From Gammaproteobacteria bacterium (GTDB lineage Bacteria > Pseudomonadota > Gammaproteobacteria > Pseudomonadales > Halieaceae), in NCBI GenBank assembly GCA_024644535.1, contig JAHEKX010000006.1, forward strand, positions 76,163 through 140,162: a DNA stretch of 64,000 bases. Direction: 5' to 3'. The notes under the pieces are model-generated. The model did not search any database, was not told the DNA's origin, and worked only from the letters and a program-made list of their open reading frames with translations. Every line of letters starts with the position of its first letter. Position 1 is the first letter of the stretch. Made by a program: the position numbers and the translations under genes. Shown here piece after piece: positions 16,728 to 24,843 of this stretch.

Positions 16728-16795
16728 AGAAAGTCCTTTTTTCTTTTTATCTAATGTAGCGCCAGAGGCAATCTCGCTCAACAATAAATTAACGC

Positions 16796-18226
16796 CTAAG
16801 CCTTAGCAGGACGAGAAAACAGTAAAAGCCCCAAGGTGCCCAAAGCAAACGAGGCAATAATGCCCCACGCCGCAGAAACGGCGGGATTAGAAACACCCAA
16901 AAACAAGTTAAGCACCAAGTGTATAACGATACCCGTAACAGCACTCGAAAAGACCACCGCAAGCGGTACGTGGCGACGCACCAACACACCAAATACTACG
17001 GGCACCACCGAGGCAGCCGCTAAGCCATACACACCTTTTTGCGCGAACAGTCCGATTATTTCGGGCGGGTTCCATGCTAAGACCAACCCAATCACGCCCA
17101 CAGCCACTAACACCCAACGCGATAGCGCGAGGGCATCCACTCGATCAGAAACCAAAGGTTTGGCTATGTCTGTGACCACCATTGCCGAGAGCGAGACCAG
17201 AATGCCGTCCAGTGTGCTCATGCCGGCCGCTAACAAAGTAATAAAAATAAAGGTGAGCACTAATTCACCCCAGACCGAGCCAGAGAATTGAAACAGCAAA
17301 TACTCGCGCACCACCGTATCTTGTGCTTCGACGTCAAGACCCGCGAGCCGAGCGTAAAAGCCGATAAGTAACATCAGCATAAAAATAGCGCCCACACCCA
17401 CAGTGGTAGCGATAAACACTTTAATGTCTTTGTCACTGCGCAAATAAAGAACCTTTGTCAGAATGTGAGGTTGCATCATCAAGGCAAAAGTCACCACAAA
17501 CCCGCTGACAAACACCGAGAAAAGGTCAAAATACAAATTACTACTCGGGTTAAAGGCAGCAGCATAGTCACCGCTGATACTTGCTAACGCACCACCGATG
17601 TCGCCATCAAAATACTGCCACCCGGTCACAACCAAAAAGACCGTGACTAGAATCATCATTACACCCTGCACAGTATTGGTGTAGGCGTGCGCATAGGTTC
17701 CCCCCATCAATACGTAGGAAAACACAAAAACCAACACACCAACGAGCGCTACTTTTTGATCCACGCCAAACAAGCCTGTCACCAGATAACTGCAGCCCAC
17801 CAAGATAAGAACCACGAAAGTAATCGATAACAAGTTCAAGAAAGCAAAGAACAAACTAAATCCGCGATGGTTGTAGCGATAGTAAATCCATTGAGGAATA
17901 GTTAGCGCCTGATTTGCCTCGCCAACACGCAAAAATCCGCGAGTCAGTGTCACAAAAGCGGTTAGGATCCCCAAAGACCCGGCCACCCCGTAGTGCAGAA
18001 ACGCACTCAGTCCGTGGACATAAACAAACCCCGGGTTGATAACAAAAGTTGCAGTAGATGAAATCGATGCCGCTAAGGTAATTCCTATCAAGACCGGGTG
18101 CATATCTTTATTACCGATCGAGAAAGAGGCGACCGATTGCGTGCGCTTCATTCCAACCCAAGAAAGTGCGTATACGGCAACAACGTACAGAATGATTACG
18201 CTATATTTAAAGATCTCTGCTGTCAT
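16796..18226 (-). CDS. Sodium:solute symporter (SSS family)
   Basis: Inner-membrane sodium-coupled importer, 476 residues with about 13 hydrophobic segments. The N-terminal VGMKRTQSVASFSIGNKDMHP and the GVSNPAVSAAWGI-containing C-terminal region fit the PutP/ActP/PanF-like superfamily. The GGTYAHAYTNTVQGVMM segment matches the conserved SSS helix that follows the A-[LIVM]-x-G-T-Y-type motif. The substrate cannot be read off; the adjoining hydrolase suggests an organic acid or an ester-derived compound. The start is the ATG at 18226, near a palindrome shared with the divergent tetR gene. Confidence 0.85.
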   Translation of the reverse strand: MTAEIFKYSVIILYVVAVYALSWVGMKRTQSVASFSIGNKDMHPVLIGITLAASISSTATFVINPGFVYVHGLSAFLHYGVAGSLGILTAFVTLTRGFLRVGEANQALTIPQWIYYRYNHRGFSLFFAFLNLLSITFVVLILVGCSYLVTGLFGVDQKVALVGVLVFVFSYVLMGGTYAHAYTNTVQGVMMILVTVFLVVTGWQYFDGDIGGALASISGDYAAAFNPSSNLYFDLFSVFVSGFVVTFALMMQPHILTKVLYLRSDKDIKVFIATTVGVGAIFMLMLLIGFYARLAGLDVEAQDTVVREYLLFQFSGSVWGELVLTFIFITLLAAGMSTLDGILVSLSAMVVTDIAKPLVSDRVDALALSRWVLVAVGVIGLVLAWNPPEIIGLFAQKGVYGLAAASVVPVVFGVLVRRHVPLAVVFSSAVTGIVIHLVLNLFLGVSNPAVSAAWGIIASFALGTLGLLLFSRPAKA

Positions 18227-18278
18227 ATCGATTCTTATTAATGTGTGTGCTTGCATTGTGCAGGGAATAGGCTTATTT

Positions 18279-18294
18279 TTCAACAAGCGTTGAA
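18279..18294. promoter_or_regulatory. Candidate TetR-type operator
   Basis: TTCAAC-AAGC-GTTGAA is a perfect 6-bp inverted repeat with a 4-base spacer, in the 113-bp gap between the divergent symporter and TetR-family genes. Size and position fit an operator controlling both directions. Confidence 0.5.
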
Positions 18295-18339
18295 TGACGT
18301 TATATGGTACTGTGCAAGACCACCAAAAAGGACGACAGT

Positions 18340-18981
18340 GTGCGGGAAATCAGTAAACGCGATCGAATTTTAGATGCTGCAGAAGAGCTTTTTGCGGAAC
18401 GCGGCTTCGACGGCGTTACGCTGCGCCAAATAGCGAGTAGCGCAGGGGTCGACGTCGCTTTAGCCAATTATCATTTTGGAAAAAAGCTCGAGCTCTTTAA
18501 CGCGGTTTTCGAAAGGCGCTCGGCACTGTTGAATAAGTCTCGCCTAGACGCTTTACGAAAAGTACAAGCGGAACAAGCAGATACAGGGCCAAGCGTCGAA
18601 CAGATTATCGAAGCTTTTTTACGCCCCCTTGAACTTACACAAGAAATGGCAGACCCAGGCTGGCGACACTATCTCGCACTCATCGCGTACGTCAATAACA
18701 GCACCTATTGGGGCAAACGTATGATGAGCAAGCTTTTTGACGACTTAGTACAAGAGTTTATCGCCGCGCTTCGCCAAGCACTGCCGACTGCAAGCGATCA
18801 GGACTTGTACTGGTGCTATCACAACTTGTCCGGCGCCTTAACACTGACTCTTGCGCAAACCGAACGTATCGATACATTGTCGGGAGGGCTCTGCAAATCT
18901 AGCGACTTTCAAGCGGCCTACGACCACATGATTCCCTTTGTAGCGGCTGGGTTTAGAAAGGTATGTGGCGCCAAAGAATAG
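18340..18981 (+). CDS. TetR/AcrR family transcriptional regulator
   Basis: DNA-binding repressor: the N-terminal helix-turn-helix (about residues 5-52 from the chosen start) reads RDRILDAAEELFAERGFDGVTLRQIAS then VALANYHFGKK, the canonical TetR pattern. The ligand-binding part (55-213) is of the type seen in CerR-like members. I chose the GTG at 18340 because AAGGA lies 7 bases upstream; an ATG at 18304 is in frame but lacks a ribosome site. It is divergent from the symporter and hydrolase, which it most likely regulates. Confidence 0.87.
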   Translation: MREISKRDRILDAAEELFAERGFDGVTLRQIASSAGVDVALANYHFGKKLELFNAVFERRSALLNKSRLDALRKVQAEQADTGPSVEQIIEAFLRPLELTQEMADPGWRHYLALIAYVNNSTYWGKRMMSKLFDDLVQEFIAALRQALPTASDQDLYWCYHNLSGALTLTLAQTERIDTLSGGLCKSSDFQAAYDHMIPFVAAGFRKVCGAKE

Positions 18982-18992
18982 CGGCGTTACAC

Positions 18993-19316
18993 TCAAAGAG
19001 TTTCGTTTTTTAGCTCGCGCTCAATGCGGCTCTCCTGCTCGAACCTTGCAGATCCCGCCAACTTGCGGGTTTTCTGCAGTCGCTCGCGGCGGCGCTCTTT
19101 ACGATAGTGGTCTACCCAGTAATTAAACCGCTCTTGTTCTTCCTCACCCGCTACCAGAGCCTCGACAAAGGCAATATCAATTCCTTCGCGATACGCAATG
19201 CGGGGCGGACGTATCTTATTGGCCGCGTAAAGGGCAACGACACGAACTTGATCATCACGGTCGTAATGGCACTGTCGCGAATAGCCAAACGGCGGGGAGG
19301 GGGTTCTATTATCCAT
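18993..19316 (-). CDS. Hypothetical basic protein
   Basis: The 107-residue protein is not recognised. Its middle (VVALYAANKIRPPRIAYREGIDIAFVEALV) could be a small helical bundle or helix-turn-helix. The C-terminal 45 residues are strongly charged (HYRKERRRERLQKTRK) and predicted helical. It lacks a signal peptide and membrane segments, so it is probably cytoplasmic and may bind nucleic acid. I set the start at the ATG at 19316; an ATG at 19331 adds five residues, and neither has a strong ribosome site. It is convergent with the tetR gene and divergent from pykA. Confidence 0.55.
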   Translation of the reverse strand: MDNRTPSPPFGYSRQCHYDRDDQVRVVALYAANKIRPPRIAYREGIDIAFVEALVAGEEEQERFNYWVDHYRKERRRERLQKTRKLAGSARFEQESRIERELKNETL

Positions 19317-19408
19317 CGATACGCCAATCATTTAATTCAAGGTGGTAACGATAGCGTATGCGGACATATTTCGCTACGAACTGCCCAACTGATTAAAGAT
19401 TCACGTGT

Positions 19409-19414
19409 TATAAT
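19409..19414 (+). promoter_or_regulatory. Candidate -10 box of pykA
   Basis: A perfect TATAAT lies 27 bases before the pykA start. No good -35 element is visible at the normal spacing, so activator help is possible. Confidence 0.4.
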
Positions 19415-19440
19415 TTGCGCATCTTCCCAAGGATTTGACT

Positions 19441-20889
19441 ATGACCACTCCGACCCACCGTCGAACCAAAATCGTTGCTACTATTGGACCCGGTAGCGAC
19501 AACCCTGACAGCCTGTTCAGACTTATCGAAGCTGGTGTCGATGTTTTTAGATTAAATTTTAGCCACGGCTCGGCGGATCATCACGCTGCGGTCGCAGAAA
19601 GAGTGCGCAAACAAGCGGCGATAGCAGGGCGATATGTGGGTATATTGGCGGATCTGCAAGGACCCAAAATTCGTATCGCGGGCTTTAAGGACGGAAAGAT
19701 CGAGCTCAGCGCGGGCGACCGCTTCATACTTGACCTCGAGCTTGACAAAGATGCGGGCGATCAACGTTCGGTAGGTGTCGATTTCCCTGATTTAGCCGAT
19801 AGCGTCGGGGCTGGCGACATTCTACTTTTGGATGACGGGCGTGTTCGGCTGACAGTCAACCATGTCTTGCGTAAAACGATCGAATGCACCGTTGTGGTTG
19901 GCGGCATTTTAAGTTCCCGCAAGGGAATTAATCGCTTGGGCGGCGGCCTGTCGGCTCCGGCACTAACTGACAAAGATATATCCGACATTAAAAGCCTGAG
20001 AGCAGTGCAGCCTGATTTTGTTGCCGTATCGTTCGTTAGCACCGCTGCCGATATACAGCAAACACAGAGCTTGCTTGCTGAAGCCGATGTCAGCGCTGGT
20101 ATTATCGCTAAAATTGAAAGAGCAGAAGTTGTCGCAGACACAGACACTCTGGATGCGATCATCGAGGCTTCTTTTGGTGTCATGGTGGCACGAGGAGACC
20201 TCGGCGTAGAAGTTGGCGATGCTCAGCTAATCGGTATTCAGAAAGATCTCATATCGCGCGCGCGCCGCCAGGATCGAATCGTTATCACGGCTACGCAAAT
20301 GATGGAGTCTATGATTAACAGCCCCATGCCCACACGCGCGGAAGTTTTCGATGTCGCGAACGCCGTGCTCGACGGCACCGATGCCGTTATGCTCTCGGCA
20401 GAGACAGCAGTTGGTAACTATCCGGTCGAGGTGGTCAGAGCCATGGCCGATTCAGCCCTTGGGGCCGAAAGGCACCCGGTGGCACGGTCATGGAAACACA
20501 AGGCCAATCAAAAATTTGACAGCACTCAGGAAACCATTGCGGTCTCGGCCATCTATGCGGCCAGCCACAACGATAACGTTCGCGGAATAGCGTGCTTGAC
20601 CGAATCGGGCAACACGCCTTTGTTAATGTCGCGCATATCATCAGGCTTGCCGATTTTTGCCTTAAGTAACAACCAGACCACACTTCAGCGTCTAGCGCTG
20701 TGCCGTGGCGTAATACCACTCTACTTCGACGCTCGAATGTTCGATAGCGAGGTTATCGAAGAGCGCGCGGTGGAGTTCTTGAAGGACGGCCGCTATGTGG
20801 TTTCAGGCGACTCGATCATTTTAACCAAAGGCGCTATTATGGGCCAAACGGGGTCAACCAACATTTTAAAGATCTTAAATGTTGCGTGA
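19441..20889 (+). CDS. pykA: Pyruvate kinase (type II, PykA-like)
   Basis: Makes pyruvate and ATP from phosphoenolpyruvate in the last step of glycolysis. The 482-residue enzyme closely follows E. coli PykA: RRTKIVATIGP at the start, FRLNFSHG, LADLQGPKIRI, the catalytic-lysine region IIAKIERAE, VMVARGDLGVE, and ITATQMMESMI. The C-terminal regulatory domain is complete, so it is probably AMP- or sugar-phosphate-activated like its relatives. The ATG at 19441 has AAGGA 7 bases upstream. The gene is single; no other glycolysis gene adjoins, though gpmI is at 52.8 kb. Confidence 0.95.
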   Translation: MTTPTHRRTKIVATIGPGSDNPDSLFRLIEAGVDVFRLNFSHGSADHHAAVAERVRKQAAIAGRYVGILADLQGPKIRIAGFKDGKIELSAGDRFILDLELDKDAGDQRSVGVDFPDLADSVGAGDILLLDDGRVRLTVNHVLRKTIECTVVVGGILSSRKGINRLGGGLSAPALTDKDISDIKSLRAVQPDFVAVSFVSTAADIQQTQSLLAEADVSAGIIAKIERAEVVADTDTLDAIIEASFGVMVARGDLGVEVGDAQLIGIQKDLISRARRQDRIVITATQMMESMINSPMPTRAEVFDVANAVLDGTDAVMLSAETAVGNYPVEVVRAMADSALGAERHPVARSWKHKANQKFDSTQETIAVSAIYAASHNDNVRGIACLTESGNTPLLMSRISSGLPIFALSNNQTTLQRLALCRGVIPLYFDARMFDSEVIEERAVEFLKDGRYVVSGDSIILTKGAIMGQTGSTNILKILNVA

Positions 20890-21077
20890 CACCCGAAATT
20901 AGTGACTTTTTCCCACAATAGACGTGAAACAGTCACATACATGTCGCAATAAGGGTGTTAGACTAAGCGCGTCACAATGGTGGCACTATCAAGGTGCGGG
21001 TCTGAAACTCAGATCAAGCACAAAAAGCAGCAATGTATGAAGCTCCGAATGGAGCGTTTTTAAAACAGGTAAGTAAT

Positions 21078-21284
21078 ATGGCTACAACAACTGGCACCGT
21101 AAAATGGTTTAACGAAACTAAAGGCTTTGGCTTCATCGAGCGTGAAGGCGGCCCTGATGTGTTTGTACACTTCAGCGCGATCAAAGGCGATGGTTTCAAA
21201 ACATTGACCGACGGCCAAAAGGTCGAGTTTGATGTGACCGACGGACAAAAAGGTCCTCAAGCGGAAAATGTGGTGCCAAAGTAA
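21078..21284 (+). CDS. Cold-shock domain protein (Csp)
   Basis: Small single-stranded RNA/DNA-binding protein acting as an RNA chaperone. The 68 residues are one OB fold with both RNA-binding motifs: KGFGFIE (RNP1) and VFVHFSAI (RNP2), plus the W at TVKWFNETK. Length is normal. The gene has a leader of some 100 or more bases with a hairpin at 21040-21053 (GCTCC, GAAT, GGAGC) shortly before the start, in keeping with the structured leaders of cspA-type genes. It ends at a textbook terminator. Confidence 0.95.
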   Translation: MATTTGTVKWFNETKGFGFIEREGGPDVFVHFSAIKGDGFKTLTDGQKVEFDVTDGQKGPQAENVVPK

Positions 21285-21307
21285 GACACACCCCATCATC
21301 CAAATAG

Positions 21308-21335
21308 AAAAGGAGCCTTCAGGCTCCTTTTTTTT
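21308..21335 (+). terminator. Rho-independent terminator of the csp gene
   Basis: GGAGCC, loop TTCA, GGCTCC, followed by eight T residues; the preceding A-run extends the stem. It starts 24 bases after the csp stop. Confidence 0.93.
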
Positions 21336-21445
21336 GTTTCGATACACGCATTCACTTTTAAATGTGCTTTTAGCCTAAAGCAGCCCTTAGGCGAACACTG
21401 TCTAAGACCAACCGCTAACAGTGATTAGTGTTAACGCACCACAAT

Positions 21446-21470
21446 CAAAAAAGCCCGCTAAGCGGGCTTT
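21446..21470 (-). terminator. Terminator of the TonB operon
   Basis: An inverted repeat of AAGCCCGC and GCGGGCTT with a 3-base loop, followed on the minus strand by a T-run (the A-run at 21446-21452). It lies just after the TPR gene, the last gene of the operon. Confidence 0.85.
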
Positions 21471-21488
21471 AGGTTGTTGATAAACAGC

Positions 21489-22829
21489 TCAGTCTTCAGC
21501 CAACTTAGCTTGACGGTCTAACTCGCTGTTTAAATACTTAATCCACTGCTTCGCGTAGGTCTCGGAACGCTCGTCTTTTCCCGCTGCTCTAAATGCCTTT
21601 CGAGCCTTGTCGTACTCTTTGGCATTAAAGTAAGCCATTCCCAACGACAGCTGGGCATTGTCAGGACGACGAACACCACCGCGTTTCAGCGCTTTCTCTA
21701 AAGCGATAATCGCCTTATCAAACTTATCACCGTCTAAGTACACATTTCCTAAGCGGGCATAAAGCTCACCATCTTCAGACTTTTCGGCCGCGACTTCCAT
21801 TGCGGGTATTGCCTTAGTGATCTCTTGAGCCTGCCGATACGCAGAACCCATAATTTCGTAATTTTTAGACGTAGGCTCGATAAGCTTTTCTTTCAAACCT
21901 CGATCGATCACTTTTGCTGCGCTGTAAGGCACCTCACCCTGCAAGTACAAGTAAGCCATCGTTACCCTTTCTTGCCCCTTGCTAAGAAGGTCCTGAGTGT
22001 AAGCCGCATCCATAACAGACAGCTGCTTACCTTCTTCCTTTCTCTCGCCGTACATGTGGCTAAGCTGAATCCAATATTGATCTTTGGGGAAATAAGTAAC
22101 AAGACTACGCAGAGTATCAATGGTGTTATCAACATCGTTGCGCTCGAAGTAAAGAAAACGAGCCAAGTTGTACCACTGCTCTTTCGGCAACTTACCTTTA
22201 TCTTCTTCCATCTGAATCGCGGTTTTAACGTTCGCCAAGGCGTTATCGTAATCCTTCAGCTGGTAATAACCCTGTGACAACAGCACGTAGGAGGTCGCCG
22301 AGGGTTGGTCAGTCACTGCGAACCACTCTAACAGCATATCGACGCCCTCGCGCCAATCCTCTTGCACGAAATACAGCTGTGCAATGGTATATTTAGTATT
22401 GATTTCCATTGCCAAAGGAATATCAGGCTGGGCAATAACGTTCCGGTAAGACTCTAGCGCACCAGGATAATCTTCGTTACTGTAGTTAATGAACGCGTAT
22501 AAATTGTACACATTCGCCAACTCGTAAGAGTTCAACTCCCGCTTACCCGAGGCATCAATCATGGCGTCCAACACAGAGCGTGCCGTAGCCCAATCTTTTG
22601 CTTCTGCCGCTACCTGCGCCTCGGCCAGCTGCTCGTAAACCTTGTTGCGAAGAGCCGGCGTTCGACGAGTCTCTCGTTCATCTTTCTTAGCGTCTTGGGC
22701 AATTGCAGTGGAGCCTTGATATCCGAAGGCCTCGGTGGCTTTTTCAAAGCCAACCTGCGCCAACATCAGAGGAACCGACAGGGCGGCTGCTCGTATCCAC
22801 AAGTGCTTATTCGTTACATTTAGTTGCAT
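21489..22829 (-). CDS. TPR protein of the TonB2-type system
   Basis: The 446-residue protein begins with a hydrophobic segment (about 12-28) acting as a signal or anchor. It continues as repeated 34-residue helical pairs recognisable from about 65 to 430 (for example ANVYNLYAFINYSNEDYPGALESYR and AQLSLGMAYFNAKEYDKARKAFRAAG). TPR arrays bind proteins. In marine gammaproteobacteria a TPR gene of this kind closes the TonB2/ExbB2/ExbD2/TtpC operon, and here it follows tonB by 14 bases and ends at a terminator. It probably stabilises or regulates the periplasmic part of the complex. Confidence 0.82.
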   Translation of the reverse strand: MQLNVTNKHLWIRAAALSVPLMLAQVGFEKATEAFGYQGSTAIAQDAKKDERETRRTPALRNKVYEQLAEAQVAAEAKDWATARSVLDAMIDASGKRELNSYELANVYNLYAFINYSNEDYPGALESYRNVIAQPDIPLAMEINTKYTIAQLYFVQEDWREGVDMLLEWFAVTDQPSATSYVLLSQGYYQLKDYDNALANVKTAIQMEEDKGKLPKEQWYNLARFLYFERNDVDNTIDTLRSLVTYFPKDQYWIQLSHMYGERKEEGKQLSVMDAAYTQDLLSKGQERVTMAYLYLQGEVPYSAAKVIDRGLKEKLIEPTSKNYEIMGSAYRQAQEITKAIPAMEVAAEKSEDGELYARLGNVYLDGDKFDKAIIALEKALKRGGVRRPDNAQLSLGMAYFNAKEYDKARKAFRAAGKDERSETYAKQWIKYLNSELDRQAKLAED

Positions 22830-22843
22830 ATTCTATGTCCCGG

Positions 22844-23449
22844 TTACTGCTCAAGCTCGTAGGTAAATTTGTTCTGTACACCCGCCACTTCGATGGGCTC
22901 ACCATCAACAACGCGCGGTTTGTACTTGAACTTCTCGGCGGCTTTTAGGCTAGCTCGCTCAAATACGCCGGCTGGCTGACAATCCACCGCTATGGGATCC
23001 CGGATCGAGCCCGTCTTGGTTACTACGTACTCGACAATACAGTAACCCGTAAGGCCACGAGTCTGAGCCCGACGCGGATAAATCGGTGCGACCTTCACGA
23101 TCGGTAGATACTCCCCGTCACCAGACGACATGCCCGAGGAACTGATCGACACATTCACTTTAGCAGTCGGCGCCAAGTTAACAATGTCCACGTCCATATC
23201 CATATCAAACTCAAGCGGTTGAATGTCTGGTGGTGGCTCTTCTGGGTCTTCGACTTTTTCTGGCTTAACTTCTTTAACGTTCACCTCAATTTCTTTATTG
23301 GGAACGACAATGTCAGCAATCTTTCGTGATTTAACTTCTTCTTGCTCGTATTCACGGTCAATCAGGCTCTGCATCACAAAAAACAGGCCGACTGCGACGG
23401 GGACCGCAACCAACGCGGCTATAATGACCCTCACAATACTATTGCCCAT
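22844..23449 (-). CDS. tonB: TonB energy transducer
   Basis: Spans the periplasm to pass proton-motive force to outer-membrane receptors. The 201-residue protein has an N-terminal membrane anchor (about 7-27, VIIAALVAVPVAVGLFFVMQSL), a Glu/Lys/Pro-rich linker (VKEVKPEKVEDPEEPPP), and a C-terminal TonB domain (about 110-200) with YPRRAQTRGLTGYCIVEYVVTKTG and the closing KFKYKPRVVDGEPIE. It is shorter than the canonical TonB, as TonB2 proteins are. It lies 5 bases after the second exbD. Confidence 0.92.
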   Translation of the reverse strand: MGNSIVRVIIAALVAVPVAVGLFFVMQSLIDREYEQEEVKSRKIADIVVPNKEIEVNVKEVKPEKVEDPEEPPPDIQPLEFDMDMDVDIVNLAPTAKVNVSISSSGMSSGDGEYLPIVKVAPIYPRRAQTRGLTGYCIVEYVVTKTGSIRDPIAVDCQPAGVFERASLKAAEKFKYKPRVVDGEPIEVAGVQNKFTYELEQ

Positions 23450-23454
23450 TTCGG

Positions 23455-23874
23455 TTACACCTCATCATCCGTAGAAATACAGGGTGGTGACGTCAACAAA
23501 GAACGCACCTCGTCAATCAGCTCTTCGACCGCGTATGCAGGTGTATCTTGATCTACCTGAATCACTAGGTTCGCTTGAGGAGCTTCCTTTTTTGCCGCTT
23601 CGGTCACGCGATTCACGCGATCTAAAGGCACTTTATTTTTGTTGTAGTAAATGTCGCCCTGACCATCTACCGCAAAGATAATGGTGCCGCGCTCGCATGC
23701 TTCCATCGTTGACGCCTGCGGCTTGAACAGCTCAACGCCGGGCTCTTTCACAAATGATGACGTTACGATGAAGAAGATGAGCATGATGAAAACCACATCA
23801 AGCATTGGGGTCAAGTCAATCTGCCCCTCGTCACTGGCGCTACGTCGACGCGCAGCTTGGTCTCTGATGCTCAT
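23455..23874 (-). CDS. exbD: ExbD/TolR family protein (second copy)
   Basis: Inner-membrane partner of ExbB and TonB. The 139 residues have one membrane span (about 25-45) with the proton-pathway aspartate in the signature LTPMLDVVFIMLIFFIVTSSF, then a periplasmic domain. This region is nearly identical to that in the adjacent ExbD, but the periplasmic halves differ, so the pair may form a mixed dimer. It overlaps the first exbD by 4 bases (ATGA). Confidence 0.92.
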   Translation of the reverse strand: MSIRDQAARRRSASDEGQIDLTPMLDVVFIMLIFFIVTSSFVKEPGVELFKPQASTMEACERGTIIFAVDGQGDIYYNKNKVPLDRVNRVTEAAKKEAPQANLVIQVDQDTPAYAVEELIDEVRSLLTSPPCISTDDEV

Positions 23875-24281
23875 TTCTTACCTCCAGCGCTCGCCCAGTT
23901 TACAGCGCCAGCACCCGCCTCACGAGCCGCGTCCGCCACATTCACGACCGCGTTAGCACGGGCACCCTTTTCAACTTTAATGGTAACGGCCTGCTCAGGA
24001 TCACTGGCAAGCAAGCGTTGAATGTTGGCGCGAACTGAACGCACATCAACACGACGATTTTCCATCCAAATTTGGTTGTCCGCTCTGATGTTCACCAAAA
24101 TGCTGGTGGCATCGCTGGGATCCGATTTGGAATTATCGGGACGATTCACTTCGATCCCGGCCTCTTTAATGAAGGAGGCGACAACGATGAAGAAGATCAG
24201 CATGATAAACACCACGTCGAGCATGGGCGTTAAATCAATCTCTGCTCCGTCTTCTTCTTTTTGTTTCCCAAGTTTGCGCAT
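23871..24281 (-). CDS. exbD: ExbD/TolR family protein (first copy)
   Basis: The 136-residue ExbD has the same membrane signature, LTPMLDVVFIMLIFFIVVASF, with its essential Asp, and a periplasmic domain with IRADNQIWMENRRVDVRSVRANIQRL typical of ExbD. It starts 30 bases after exbB and overlaps the second exbD by 4 bases. Two consecutive exbD genes in one tonB operon are less usual than the single exbD of the Vibrio TonB2 operon. Confidence 0.92.
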   Translation of the reverse strand: MRKLGKQKEEDGAEIDLTPMLDVVFIMLIFFIVVASFIKEAGIEVNRPDNSKSDPSDATSILVNIRADNQIWMENRRVDVRSVRANIQRLLASDPEQAVTIKVEKGARANAVVNVADAAREAGAGAVNWASAGGKK

Positions 24282-24311
24282 TGGTTGAATGTCCTTTCTG
24301 TCGTCAGATCA

Positions 24312-24833
24312 TTAATGATCTGACGTCAATTTATCCTCAAGTGATTCCTGCTCTCGCTCGGCGATACGCTGCAAATAGGTATTTGCAAAGAGACCCGAAA
24401 GTGCTGCCACCATGCCCGCCATCGTTGGAATCGTTGAACGCTCGACACCACCCGCCATGGACTTCGCATCGCCACCACCGGTTACCGCCATTACGTTAAA
24501 CACTTCAATCATACCGGTCACAGTACCGAGCAACCCAAGCAAAGGGCACAAGGCAACCATCGTGGTAATGATGGGCATGTTGCTATTAATCACGTCTCTA
24601 CTTTGAGACACCAAACGTGTGCGAATTTGCTTGGCGTTCCATGACTTACGTTCGGCCCGGCTTTCCCACTTGTCCACCAACATCGCGCGCTCAGCACGCC
24701 ATGCGAAAGTAAAAAACCAGAAGCGCTCGAATATCAAGGTCCACATAACGAACACGAGTATCGCGATAAGCCAGAGCACATCCCCGCCTTTATCCATAAA
24801 GGCGAGAATGGTTTCAGTAATACCACCAGACAT
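24312..24833 (-). CDS. exbB: ExbB/MotA/TolQ family proton channel (short)
   Basis: The 173-residue inner-membrane protein has three spans: one near 15-40 and two in the C-terminal MotA/TolQ/ExbB domain with LCPLLGLLGTVTGMIEVF and STIPTMAGMVAALSGLFANTYL. It forms the proton channel with the ExbD proteins. It lies 10 bases after the large ExbB-like gene. The shortness is typical of ExbB2. Confidence 0.93.
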   Translation of the reverse strand: MSGGITETILAFMDKGGDVLWLIAILVFVMWTLIFERFWFFTFAWRAERAMLVDKWESRAERKSWNAKQIRTRLVSQSRDVINSNMPIITTMVALCPLLGLLGTVTGMIEVFNVMAVTGGGDAKSMAGGVERSTIPTMAGMVAALSGLFANTYLQRIAEREQESLEDKLTSDH

Positions 24834-24843
24834 GGTCTAACTC

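Noticed and set aside
16836..17291. A 151-residue frame on the opposite strand of the symporter
   Set aside because: It is antisense to a well-supported gene, very rich in Thr, Asn and Ala, without a recognisable motif or ribosome site.
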